From: an uncultured Bacilli bacterium
Lineage (GTDB): Bacteria > Bacillota_I > Bacilli_A > RF39 > UBA660
Length of the DNA stretch: 5,338 nucleotides
NCBI GenBank assembly: GCA_910586425.1
Contig: CAJUHL010000099.1
Span: 1 to 5,338, forward strand
Reading direction: 5' to 3'
The translations under genes and the position numbers were made by a program. The first letter of the stretch is position 1; the number at the start of each line of letters is the position of its first letter. Below the pieces are notes generated by a model. The model saw only the letters and a list, made by a program, of their open reading frames with translations. It searched no databases and had not been told where the DNA came from. Positions 1-5,210 of this stretch are shown in pieces.

Positions 1-36
1 GATGCCGGAGCATATGATACATTTGAATGGGGATAA
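1..36 (+). CDS. Possible C-terminal tail of an upstream gene (partial)
   Basis: Frame 1 is open from the window edge to a TAA at 34-36 and gives a short protein-like tail, DAGAYDTFEWG. After that stop the same frame stays open until a second TAA at 106-108, which overlaps the ribosome site of the next gene. Frame 2 is also open, to a TAG at 53-55, so the choice of frame is not secure. The fragment is too short to assign a family. It may be a real gene end, a gene broken by an in-frame stop, or chance. Confidence 0.22.
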   Translation, partial: DAGAYDTFEWG

Positions 37-111
37 GTTTTTAGGACCGAGATAGGGAGCTATATAGGAATATGTTTGAAGAATAGTATTAAATTGCTAA
101 AGAGGTAAGAA

Positions 112-693
112 ATGAAACATATATTTGAACAAGGTGATTTTAATGATTATATGGATATTAGGTTAGATGAAGCAGTCAAACCAGTTACAGAATTTTATGA
201 AAAAGTTGGGAGAACAACAGTTTTTATTTCCCATAAACACGATGACTTAAAAGATTTAATGGGATTGATTGGCTTTTTGGAAAATAACTATCATGTTAAA
301 GCCTATATAGACAGTCGTGATCCGCTAATGCCTAACAATACTTCTGGTAAGACAGCATTAAGGATAAAAGAAAAAATAACACAATGCAATAAGTTTATAT
401 TGCTGGCAACAAATGGGGCAGTTGAATCAAAATGGTGCAATTGGGAATTGGGGTTTGGAGATGCAAAAAAGTTTCAAGATAATATTGCGCTTTTCCCGAT
501 GAAGCCCAAAGGAGGCAGTGACTCGCTTTACAAGGGAAATGAGTATATGTCTATTTATCCATATATTGTAAAACAAGAGTATGGAGATAGATATAAAAAT
601 GGTTCATCAGTAGCGGCGGGATATTATGTATGTACAAATGAAGATGGCAATTGCACATTGTTGCCATTAGAAGATTGGTTTTCGAGAAGATGA
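112..693 (+). CDS. TIR-domain protein, Thoeris sensor (conventional TIR type, ThsB role)
   Basis: This 193-residue soluble protein is a TIR NADase or cyclase candidate. The TIR fold starts near residue 34, with box 1 visible as TTVFISHKHDD (35-45). The strand KFILLAT (94-100) is followed by SKWCNWELG (106-114), in which E112 is the expected catalytic glutamate. It ends in LPLEDWF (184-190), a common end for stand-alone TIRs. A stretch of about 33 residues of unknown role precedes the fold. There is no signal peptide or membrane segment. The start is supported by AGAGG at 101-105, six bases before the ATG. The stop lies 11 bases before the ThsA gene, and the TGA overlaps that gene's ribosome site, so the two are probably co-transcribed. 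From family knowledge, Thoeris TIRs make a cyclic ADP-ribose isomer from NAD+ when triggered by phage. It differs from the other TIR in this operon and probably senses a different trigger (inference). Confidence 0.88.
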   Translation: MKHIFEQGDFNDYMDIRLDEAVKPVTEFYEKVGRTTVFISHKHDDLKDLMGLIGFLENNYHVKAYIDSRDPLMPNNTSGKTALRIKEKITQCNKFILLATNGAVESKWCNWELGFGDAKKFQDNIALFPMKPKGGSDSLYKGNEYMSIYPYIVKQEYGDRYKNGSSVAAGYYVCTNEDGNCTLLPLEDWFSRR

Positions 694-704
694 GGTGTTG
701 AATT

Positions 705-2135
705 ATGAATAGAGAAATTTCTGCATTTGTTGAAAGGTATGTAAAAGAAATAAGAAATAATAATGCAGCTATTTTTGCAGGGGCAGGCTTTTCAAAGAGT
801 TCAGGATATGTGGACTGGAAAAATTTATTGAGAGATATTGCAGAAGAATTAGGGTTGAATGTAGATAAAGAGCATGATTTAGTTTCATTAGCACAATATT
901 GTTATAACAAGAATGGAAACAGAAGCATAATCAATGATGTGATTTTTGAAGAATTTTCTAAGGAAAAGGAGTTTGGGGTGAATCACAAGATACTGGCAAG
1001 ACTGCCAATATTTACATACTGGACGACTAACTATGATTCTCTGATAGAAGATGCATTAGCAGATGCACAACGTGTTGTTGATGTGAAATATAATAATAAA
1101 CAGTTTTCTATTACCAAACCGCATCGGGATGCCGTTGTATATAAAATGCATGGTGATAAAAATAATCCGGATGAAGCAATTCTCATTAAAGATGACTATG
1201 AGAAGTATTATCGTGAACATGCACAGTTTATAACCGCATTAAGCGGAGATCTGATTTCAAAGACATTTTTGTTCATTGGATTTAGCTTCGCAGATCCAAA
1301 TATTGATTATATTTTGAGTAGAATAAGAATTGATTATGGAGAAAATAAGAGACAGCATTACGCCCTTATACGCAAAATTAAAGAAAATGAATATGAAAAT
1401 AGAGCAGATTATGAGTATGCGGAGCGGAAACATCAGTTTTTTGTTGAGGATTTAAAAAGATATAATATACGCGCTTTAATGATAGATGAATATGATGAAA
1501 TTACGAATGTGTTGGAAGAGATCAGTAGACGATTAAATAATGATAATATATTTGTTTCTGGAAGTGCGGCTGAATATGGAGATTATGAGGAAAAAGAAGC
1601 TGTGGAATTTATACACCAGCTAAGCAATAGATTAATCCGTAAAGAATATAATATTATATCTGGATTTGGAGTTGGTGTAGGAAGTGCTGTTATAACAGGA
1701 GCTTTACAAGAAATTTATATGAGGAGAAAAACTATAAATGAAAGCAGATTGCTTTTGAGACCGTTTCCTCAAGGAATAGAAAATGAAGATACAAGACAAA
1801 AGTTATGGAAACAGTATCGTGAAGATATGATATCAAGAGCTGGAATATCTATATTTCTGTTTGGAAATAAATTGGAAAATGGAAATATAGTATTAGCTAA
1901 TGGTATGAGGTCTGAGTTTCAAATTGCAAAAGAACAACATAATTTAATAGTTCCTATTGGCTGTACTGGCTATGTGGCTCAGGAAATTTGGGAAGAAGTA
2001 AATAAGGATTTGGCAAAGTATTATAATAAAGTTGATGCGGATTTGAAAGAATCTTTTGAACAGTTGAATAGCAAGGTGGATAATAATACATTAATTGATA
2101 ATGTATTAAAATTTATAAAATTAATTAGGAGGTAA
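705..2135 (+). CDS. thsA: Thoeris effector ThsA, SIR2-SLOG NAD+ hydrolase
   Basis: This 476-residue cytoplasmic protein has the length usual for type I ThsA. The N-terminal SIR2 domain (about 1-275) shows the NAD-binding GAGFS (26-30), TTNYD (107-111, N109), KMHGD (147-151, catalytic H149) and GFSFADPNI (192-200). The C-terminal SLOG domain (about 281-476) opens with IFVSGS (282-287) and a GFGVGVGSA glycine loop (320-328). It then has YREDM (R372), FGNK (K389) and SEF (E404), positions that appear to match the signal-binding residues reported for Bacillus cereus ThsA; I aligned these from memory. In the family, the TIR-made cyclic ADP-ribose binds SLOG and switches on the SIR2 NADase, which empties the cell of NAD+. 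GAGGTG at 692-697 sits seven bases before the ATG. The gene lies between two TIR genes with gaps of 11 and 7 bases. No catalytic residue is missing, so it looks functional. Confidence 0.96.
   Translation: MNREISAFVERYVKEIRNNNAAIFAGAGFSKSSGYVDWKNLLRDIAEELGLNVDKEHDLVSLAQYCYNKNGNRSIINDVIFEEFSKEKEFGVNHKILARLPIFTYWTTNYDSLIEDALADAQRVVDVKYNNKQFSITKPHRDAVVYKMHGDKNNPDEAILIKDDYEKYYREHAQFITALSGDLISKTFLFIGFSFADPNIDYILSRIRIDYGENKRQHYALIRKIKENEYENRADYEYAERKHQFFVEDLKRYNIRALMIDEYDEITNVLEEISRRLNNDNIFVSGSAAEYGDYEEKEAVEFIHQLSNRLIRKEYNIISGFGVGVGSAVITGALQEIYMRRKTINESRLLLRPFPQGIENEDTRQKLWKQYREDMISRAGISIFLFGNKLENGNIVLANGMRSEFQIAKEQHNLIVPIGCTGYVAQEIWEEVNKDLAKYYNKVDADLKESFEQLNSKVDNNTLIDNVLKFIKLIRR
2127..2133 (+). promoter_or_regulatory. 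Strong ribosome binding site for the second TIR gene
   Basis: AGGAGGT matches the Shine-Dalgarno consensus perfectly and lies inside the last codons of ThsA, nine bases before the ATG at 2143. It fixes the start of the second TIR gene. An out-of-frame ATG at 2135, directly behind the site, is too close to be used. Confidence 0.8.
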
Positions 2136-2142
2136 TGATTTT

Positions 2143-2640
2143 ATGGCAAAAAGGCAAGTGTTTTTCAGTTTCGAGTACAATAAGGATAATTGGAGGGCTG
2201 GTCAAGTGAGAAATATGGGGAAAGTATCTGATTCCTCTACATTTTCTGATAATGACTGGGAAGAAGTAAAACTTAAAACGGATGCAAAGATTAAAGAGTG
2301 GATAGATTCCCAATTAGCAATGCGTTCATGCTTGGTGGTTTTGGTTGGAAGTACAACGTCAACGAGAAAATGGGTAAAGTATGAGATTGAAAAGGCATAT
2401 GAATTGAATAAAGGGATAGTAGGAATATATATACATAATTTGGAGGATAATCAGGGAGAACAGACAACCAAAGGCAGTAATCCGTTTTACAACATAATGA
2501 CATATGATAATAAGAGATTATCTAATTTTGTGGAGTGTTTTGATTCAAGATATAGCTCAAGTAAGAACGTGTATGCGGATATCGAGGAACATTTGGAGCA
2601 ATTAATTGAAGATGCTATTTCTGCTTCAGGAACGTATTAG
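2143..2640 (+). CDS. thsB: ThsB-like TIR protein (DUF1863 type), Thoeris sensor/cyclase
   Basis: This 165-residue protein begins MAKRQVFFSFEYNKD, the hallmark start of the ThsB/DUF1863 branch of TIR-like proteins. The strand CLVVLVGSTTS (63-73) is followed by RKWVKYEIEKA (75-85), where E81 is the expected catalytic glutamate. The following GIVGIYIHNL (91-100) and GSNPF (111-115) are also typical. In Thoeris this branch converts NAD+ to a cyclic ADP-ribose isomer that activates ThsA. It is somewhat shorter than the roughly 190-200 residues I recall for characterised ThsB, with the loss at the C-terminal side. The end reads as normal protein rather than an obvious truncation. It is last in the operon, seven bases after ThsA, and has the best ribosome site of the three genes. 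Its sequence is unlike the first TIR, so the pair is not a recent duplication. Confidence 0.92.
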   Translation: MAKRQVFFSFEYNKDNWRAGQVRNMGKVSDSSTFSDNDWEEVKLKTDAKIKEWIDSQLAMRSCLVVLVGSTTSTRKWVKYEIEKAYELNKGIVGIYIHNLEDNQGEQTTKGSNPFYNIMTYDNKRLSNFVECFDSRYSSSKNVYADIEEHLEQLIEDAISASGTY

Positions 2641-2658
2641 AACTTGTTTTACTTATTG

Positions 2659-2688
2659 TATATACATAGTGTCAACACCATGTATATA
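2659..2688 (+). repeat. 30-bp near-perfect palindrome with asymmetric CA centre
   Basis: Arms TATATACAT (2659-2667) and ATGTATATA (2680-2688) enclose GTGT (2669-2672) and ACAC (2675-2678), with the dinucleotide CA at 2673-2674. Only the pair 2668/2679 and the central two bases break the symmetry. It lies 19 bases after the last Thoeris gene. There is no T-run behind it, so it is not an ordinary terminator. An imperfect palindrome around a non-palindromic dinucleotide is how crossover sites of serine recombinases are built. A dimeric repressor operator is the main alternative. The symmetry is seen directly; the role is a guess. Confidence 0.55.
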
Positions 2689-2771
2689 GTATTTATAAGA
2701 GAAAATGTTTTGCTTGAAAATGGCAATGAATTCTGAGCAATTTATAGATGTTTTCAAGACATTAAAAAGAG

Positions 2772-2790
2772 TGGTTCTATTTTGGTTCTA
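2772..2790 (+). repeat. Direct repeat pair TGGTTCTA, 11-bp period
   Basis: TGGTTCTA occurs at 2772-2779 and again at 2783-2790, one helical turn apart, each followed by A/T bases. The motif resembles the GGTGCCA pair at 3032-3049 (shared pattern TGGTkCyA), also at 11-bp period. Tandem short repeats like these are typical arm-type sites for tyrosine integrases in Firmicute elements; that assignment is inference. Confidence 0.5.
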
Positions 2791-2882
2791 AAAAATTTGA
2801 AAACAGCAAATAGCATGGCTGAAATAGGAGAATATGAACACAAAATCCAATAAAATGTATGAAAAAGCATTATAATTATGTT

Positions 2883-3000
2883 CCCTACGAACCGTGAGGG
2901 TGGTAGAACTGTTGGGTCTGGTAGGGTTGCTACGATTATTGAGTAATCAGTAAGAAGCTAGATTTTATGGGGCTTTCCGAGGAATCGGGAAGCCCTTTTT
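2883..3000 (+). ncRNA. Structured RNA candidate, possibly an IS200/IS605 right-end / omega-RNA-like remnant
   Basis: CCCTAC (2883-2888) pairs with GTAGGG (2921-2926). They enclose a small ACC/GGT hairpin (2891-2901) and a second hairpin pairing AGAACT with GGGTCT (one mismatch, one G-U). A perfect hairpin GATTA-ttgag-TAATC (2934-2948) follows, then AGTAAGAAGC, then a strong terminator (2970-3000). The segment is visibly richer in G and C than its surroundings. The order of elements, and the hairpin followed by AAGAAGC, remind me of the 3' end of TnpB-type IS200/IS605 elements, where the guide RNA scaffold lies. That is recognition from memory, not a search result. No tnpB frame is present upstream, so this would be an orphan or relic. 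It could instead be the tail of another small RNA or the 3' leader of the Thoeris transcript. Confidence 0.4.
2970..3000 (+). terminator. Rho-independent terminator
   Basis: GGGCTTTCCGA (2970-2980) pairs with TCGGGAAGCCC (2985-2995) in an 11-bp stem with one G-U, around a GGAA tetraloop, followed at once by five T (2996-3000). It points to the right. It probably ends the structured RNA and any Thoeris read-through, and so separates the Thoeris operon from the radical SAM gene. Confidence 0.85.
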
Positions 3001-3031
3001 GAAACTTTGCAACAGTGAAAAAGTTGTAAGT

Positions 3032-3049
3032 GGTGCCAAAACGGTGCCA
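3032..3049 (+). repeat. Direct repeat pair GGTGCCA, 11-bp period
   Basis: GGTGCCA is present at 3032-3038 and 3043-3049, separated by AAAC. It follows an imperfect 8-bp hairpin (3006-3013 with 3023-3030). Motif and spacing resemble the TGGTTCTA pair about 260 bp upstream, so the two may bind the same protein, for example the N-terminal domain of a tyrosine integrase (inference). No integrase gene is in the window. Confidence 0.5.
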
Positions 3050-3085
3050 TAAAATGGATAGCAATGCTTATATTATTCTAATAAA

Positions 3086-3142
3086 AAGTTATTGCCAGTG
3101 GTTATTGGAAAAATAAAATTGATTTCACAACTTCAATAACTT
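3086..3142 (+). repeat. GTTATTG direct and inverted repeats upstream of the radical SAM gene
   Basis: GTTATTG occurs at 3088-3094 and 3101-3107, 13 bp apart. Its complement lies at 3134-3140; the outer arms are AAGTTATTG (3086-3094) and CAATAACTT (3134-3142). These could be regulator half-sites for the downstream gene, but short AT-rich repeats arise easily by chance. I see no convincing -35/-10 pair between here and 3263. Confidence 0.25.
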
Positions 3143-3262
3143 GAATATAGTCATAGGAACTTTTAAGCAAAAGGGCGAAATCTTTGATAATGATTTATAA
3201 ATTAACACGTGCTTGGAACACTTAACCTATAAAGATACTTAATTTTTGCTATCAGAATTATA

Positions 3263-3270
3263 GAAAGGAG
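3263..3270 (+). promoter_or_regulatory. Ribosome binding site deciding the radical SAM start
   Basis: GAAAGGAG ends at 3270. Three candidate starts follow in frame: TTG 3272, ATG 3275 and ATG 3278. Only the last has normal spacing (seven bases), so ATG 3278 is preferred. Confidence 0.7.
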
Positions 3271-3277
3271 ATTGATG

Positions 3278-4276
3278 ATGTCATTGCGAGAATGTTGTTT
3301 TAAGACAATACCAGAAAGTGGACGCAAGTTAGTATGGGAGATTACATACCAGTGCAAATTTGGCTGTGATTATTGTTTTCAGGCTCAGAAAAGAAATATG
3401 AGTCAAATTACTGTGCTAAGCGAAAATGATTTGTTTAAAATTTGTGATAAATTACCTAGATTTAATATAGAAGATGTATTAATTACTGGTGGAGAAATAC
3501 TTTTTATTGAAGATTCACTTTCGTTAATAACCCATAAATTAGCAACTATGGGATTATCCTTTTCTTTTTCAACCGCTGCTTTGTTTAACGGTATATTTTT
3601 AGAGAAGTTAGCGTCATATGCGCCTAGAGCAATAAATATTAGTTTTGATCCTTGTGTCAAATATAAAGAGGATATGCATATCAAAGAGTATGAGGCGGTA
3701 AGAAAATTATTGAATATGGTACATGATAAGGGTATCCAAGTTAAGATAACGGGTGTAATTCATAAGGCAAATGTGAAACAATATGCAGAGTATCTTTTAG
3801 AAATTAACAAATTACTGGACGAGTTCGATAATCTTTCCTCCGTATATATAACAAATCCTTATGATGTAGGATATTTAAAGCAAGATTTACGTATTGGTAA
3901 AGTGGAGCAAACTCAGATAGTTAAAGATACAGAAGCTTGCTCTAATGAACGAATAAAGTTAATTAATTTTCCATTACAAAATAATTGCCTTCAAAAATGT
4001 CCAGCGGGAAAGGTCATAAATATTGATCCTTCAGGTAATGTATATCCGTGTCATTTATTGGCTAATATAGCCAATGATGATTACTACAAAATGGGCAATT
4101 TGCTGCATGATAAGATAGATATTATCCTTAGTAGAATTAACTCTTTTGTGATGCAACTTGATGATGCCATTGCTGAAATAAAGGACAATTATGAAGAATG
4201 CTCATCTTGTAAAAATAAGGCAATTTGTGGTGGGGGGGTGTATTGCCGAAGCAATAGCAGCTGGAAATATGGTTGA
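3278..4276 (+). CDS. Radical SAM/SPASM enzyme, frame broken at a G7 run (N-terminal part of an rSAM-HD fusion)
   Basis: Numbering is from ATG 3278 (332 residues as read). The radical SAM cluster motif CKFGCDYC (C26, C30, C33; CX3CX2C) comes early, and the GGE SAM-binding motif is at 71-73. The C-terminal SPASM domain, which holds auxiliary Fe-S clusters, shows CX11GX4C (C241, G253, C258) and then CX2CX5C (C308, C311, C317). The expected next step, CX3C and a later C, is absent in this frame: the protein runs into VYCRSNSSWKYG and stops. Skipping one G of the run at 4232-4238 gives CGGGC (C321) and LKLFC (C338), which completes the SPASM pattern and continues into the HD domain. Only about 25 residues precede the cluster, so there is no RiPP-recognition domain, and I see no precursor peptide gene nearby. 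This is not viperin. Substrate unknown. As read, the enzyme probably lacks one auxiliary cluster. Confidence 0.85.
   Translation: MSLRECCFKTIPESGRKLVWEITYQCKFGCDYCFQAQKRNMSQITVLSENDLFKICDKLPRFNIEDVLITGGEILFIEDSLSLITHKLATMGLSFSFSTAALFNGIFLEKLASYAPRAINISFDPCVKYKEDMHIKEYEAVRKLLNMVHDKGIQVKITGVIHKANVKQYAEYLLEINKLLDEFDNLSSVYITNPYDVGYLKQDLRIGKVEQTQIVKDTEACSNERIKLINFPLQNNCLQKCPAGKVINIDPSGNVYPCHLLANIANDDYYKMGNLLHDKIDIILSRINSFVMQLDDAIAEIKDNYEECSSCKNKAICGGGVYCRSNSSWKYG
4180..4185 (+). promoter_or_regulatory. Possible internal ribosome site for the HD frame
   Basis: AAAGGA lies five bases before the ATG at 4191, which opens the HD reading frame inside the radical SAM gene. It could allow separate translation of the HD part. 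It also encodes part of the radical SAM protein (IKDNYE), so it may be coincidence. Confidence 0.3.
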
Positions 4277-5027
4277 GTTAAAACTTTTTTGTAAAAAAAT
4301 ACCTTACCCTAGCAAAAACATTCATAAGGTTGCAAATACCTTTTCGCATAATTTGAGTTTGTTTATGAGCAACTATAATGATATTAGTACAGAAGAAGAA
4401 CAAAAGATTCGAGATTATATTTTTAACAATTTGTCAAGAAAACAGCATGATCTTGCTCATGGATTTGATCATGTACTTGCGGTGGTTGGAATGGCAAGAG
4501 AAATTGCTAAGCATGAATCCGCAAATTTAAGAATTGTTACAATAGCTGCATATTTTCATGACTATGCTCCAAGACGAAAGCTATTATTTGAATCACATGC
4601 AACTGAGTCCGCAGAGGAAGCAACTAGGTATCTAAGAACAAATGGATATGATGAATATGACATTGAACGGATTTATGAATGTATAGACCGTTGTACATAT
4701 GGGGCTGCGGATATGGGAATCCTGCCTAATTCTTTGGAGGCAAAATGCGTTCATGATGCAGATTTATTAGATGCGATTGGGGCACGTGGTATTGCACGAG
4801 TTTTTGCTTTTGGTGCTGCTCATAAATGTGAAACATTGGGTTTGGTTGAATGGGATATTGATAATCCATCAAAAGAAACAATGAGTCAAGTAGGACCTGA
4901 TCCATCGCCGATATATCACTTTTTTTCAAAGCTTCTTTGGGTAAAAGATAGAATGACAACACAGATGGGTAAACAAATGGCGGAAGAAAGGCATAAAGTT
5001 ATGGTTCAATTTTTAAAGGATTACTAA
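4191..5027 (+). CDS. HD-domain phosphohydrolase (YpgQ/YedJ-like), C-terminal part of an rSAM-HD fusion
   Basis: This frame is 278 residues from ATG 4191, but residues 1-16 overlap the radical SAM gene out of frame and do not look like a real N-terminus. Residues 17-34 (CIAEAIAAG to LKLFC) are the missing end of the SPASM domain. A linker follows, and the HD domain runs from about 67 to the end. It shows HGFDH (90-94), AAYFHDY (119-125, metal ligands H123 and D124), H136, and HDADLLDAIGARGIAR (188-203, ligand D189). This set is typical of YpgQ/YedJ-like HD proteins; YpgQ is a metal-dependent nucleotide pyrophosphohydrolase. Substrate here is unknown. The natural product is most likely one protein of about 582 residues starting at 3278, with HD ligands near H398, H427, D428 and D493. 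A separate start at 4191 has only a weak ribosome site. Confidence 0.8.
   Translation: MKNAHLVKIRQFVVGGCIAEAIAAGNMVELKLFCKKIPYPSKNIHKVANTFSHNLSLFMSNYNDISTEEEQKIRDYIFNNLSRKQHDLAHGFDHVLAVVGMAREIAKHESANLRIVTIAAYFHDYAPRRKLLFESHATESAEEATRYLRTNGYDEYDIERIYECIDRCTYGAADMGILPNSLEAKCVHDADLLDAIGARGIARVFAFGAAHKCETLGLVEWDIDNPSKETMSQVGPDPSPIYHFFSKLLWVKDRMTTQMGKQMAEERHKVMVQFLKDY
4232..4238 (+). repeat. G7 homopolymer at the rSAM/HD frame junction
   Basis: Seven consecutive G lie exactly where the SPASM coding sequence leaves its proper frame. Removing one G joins the two frames from 3278 to 5027 without a stop and restores the conserved cysteines. Homopolymeric G tracts in coding sequence are classic slippage sites for phase variation, and also frequent sites of sequencing error. 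Confidence 0.85.
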
Positions 5028-5075
5028 GCTGAAACTGAATTGTGGAATCATAAGCGGAATGCTCTTGATTGAGTT

Positions 5076-5101
5076 CCTTAAACAGAAAAAGATTTTTAAG
5101 G
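5076..5101 (+). repeat. Small inverted repeat after the HD gene
   Basis: CCTTAAA (5076-5082) and TTTAAGG (5095-5101) could form a 7-bp AT-rich hairpin with a 12-base loop. No T-run follows directly, so it is weak as a terminator. The rest of 5028-5174 holds nothing I can name. Confidence 0.2.
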
Positions 5102-5173
5102 GATTTAGAGAAGTTCTTTTTTATGAGACTTGATTGAAAAATATGGTGATTATGTTGAAATGATGATTATAAT

Positions 5174-5209
5174 AAAAGTCCAGTGAATTTGGAATCCACT
5201 GGGCTTTTT
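5174..5209. terminator. Bidirectional rho-independent terminator between convergent genes
   Basis: AAAAGTCCAGTG (5174-5185) pairs with CACTGGGCTTTT (5197-5208) in a 12-bp stem with one U-G and an 11-base loop. Rightward it ends in a T5 run (5205-5209). Leftward it ends in ACTTTTATTATAAT. It lies between the plus-strand HD gene and the stop codon of the minus-strand gene at 5211, so it can serve both. Confidence 0.85.
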
Positions 5210-5210
5210 G

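Noticed and set aside
2125..2503. Minus-strand open frames opposite the second TIR gene
   Set aside because: They are shadows of the thsB coding frame, with no ribosome sites and no recognisable domains.
2705..2791. 28-codon frame starting MFCLKMAMNSEQ and ending at TAA after the TGGTTCTA repeats
   Set aside because: Weak ribosome site (AAGAGA, close to the ATG), no recognisable family, and the last codons are the direct repeats themselves. Not enough support for a gene.
2834..2875. 13-codon frame MNTKSNKMYEKAL preceded by AGGAG
   Set aside because: The ribosome site is only three bases from the ATG, the frame is tiny, and it stops just before the structured RNA. It could be the start of a gene cut off by an insertion, but nothing confirms this.
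2878..2943. 22-codon frame through the structured-RNA segment
   Set aside because: No ribosome site, and the bases are explained by the paired stems.
3054..3116. 20-codon frame MDSNAYIILIKSYCQWLLEK as a possible RiPP precursor for the radical SAM enzyme
   Set aside because: No ribosome site before the ATG, no leader/core layout, and a single Cys. The enzyme also has no RRE domain.
2641..3277. CRISPR array or tRNA in the long gap
   Set aside because: No regularly spaced repeats of 25-40 bases, and no cloverleaf with the conserved T-loop sequence. The repeats present are only 7-9 bases.
3403..3684. 93-codon minus-strand frame inside the radical SAM gene
   Set aside because: It is antisense to conserved radical SAM sequence, including the GGE region, and has no independent support.
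3278..4276. Identification of the radical SAM gene as a prokaryotic viperin (defence ddhNTP synthase)
   Set aside because: It has a SPASM-type C-terminus with auxiliary-cluster cysteines and lacks the viperin-style cluster context, so it belongs to another branch.
4726..4962. 78-codon minus-strand frame inside the HD domain
   Set aside because: It is antisense to the conserved HDADLLDAIGA motif, with no ribosome site or family match.
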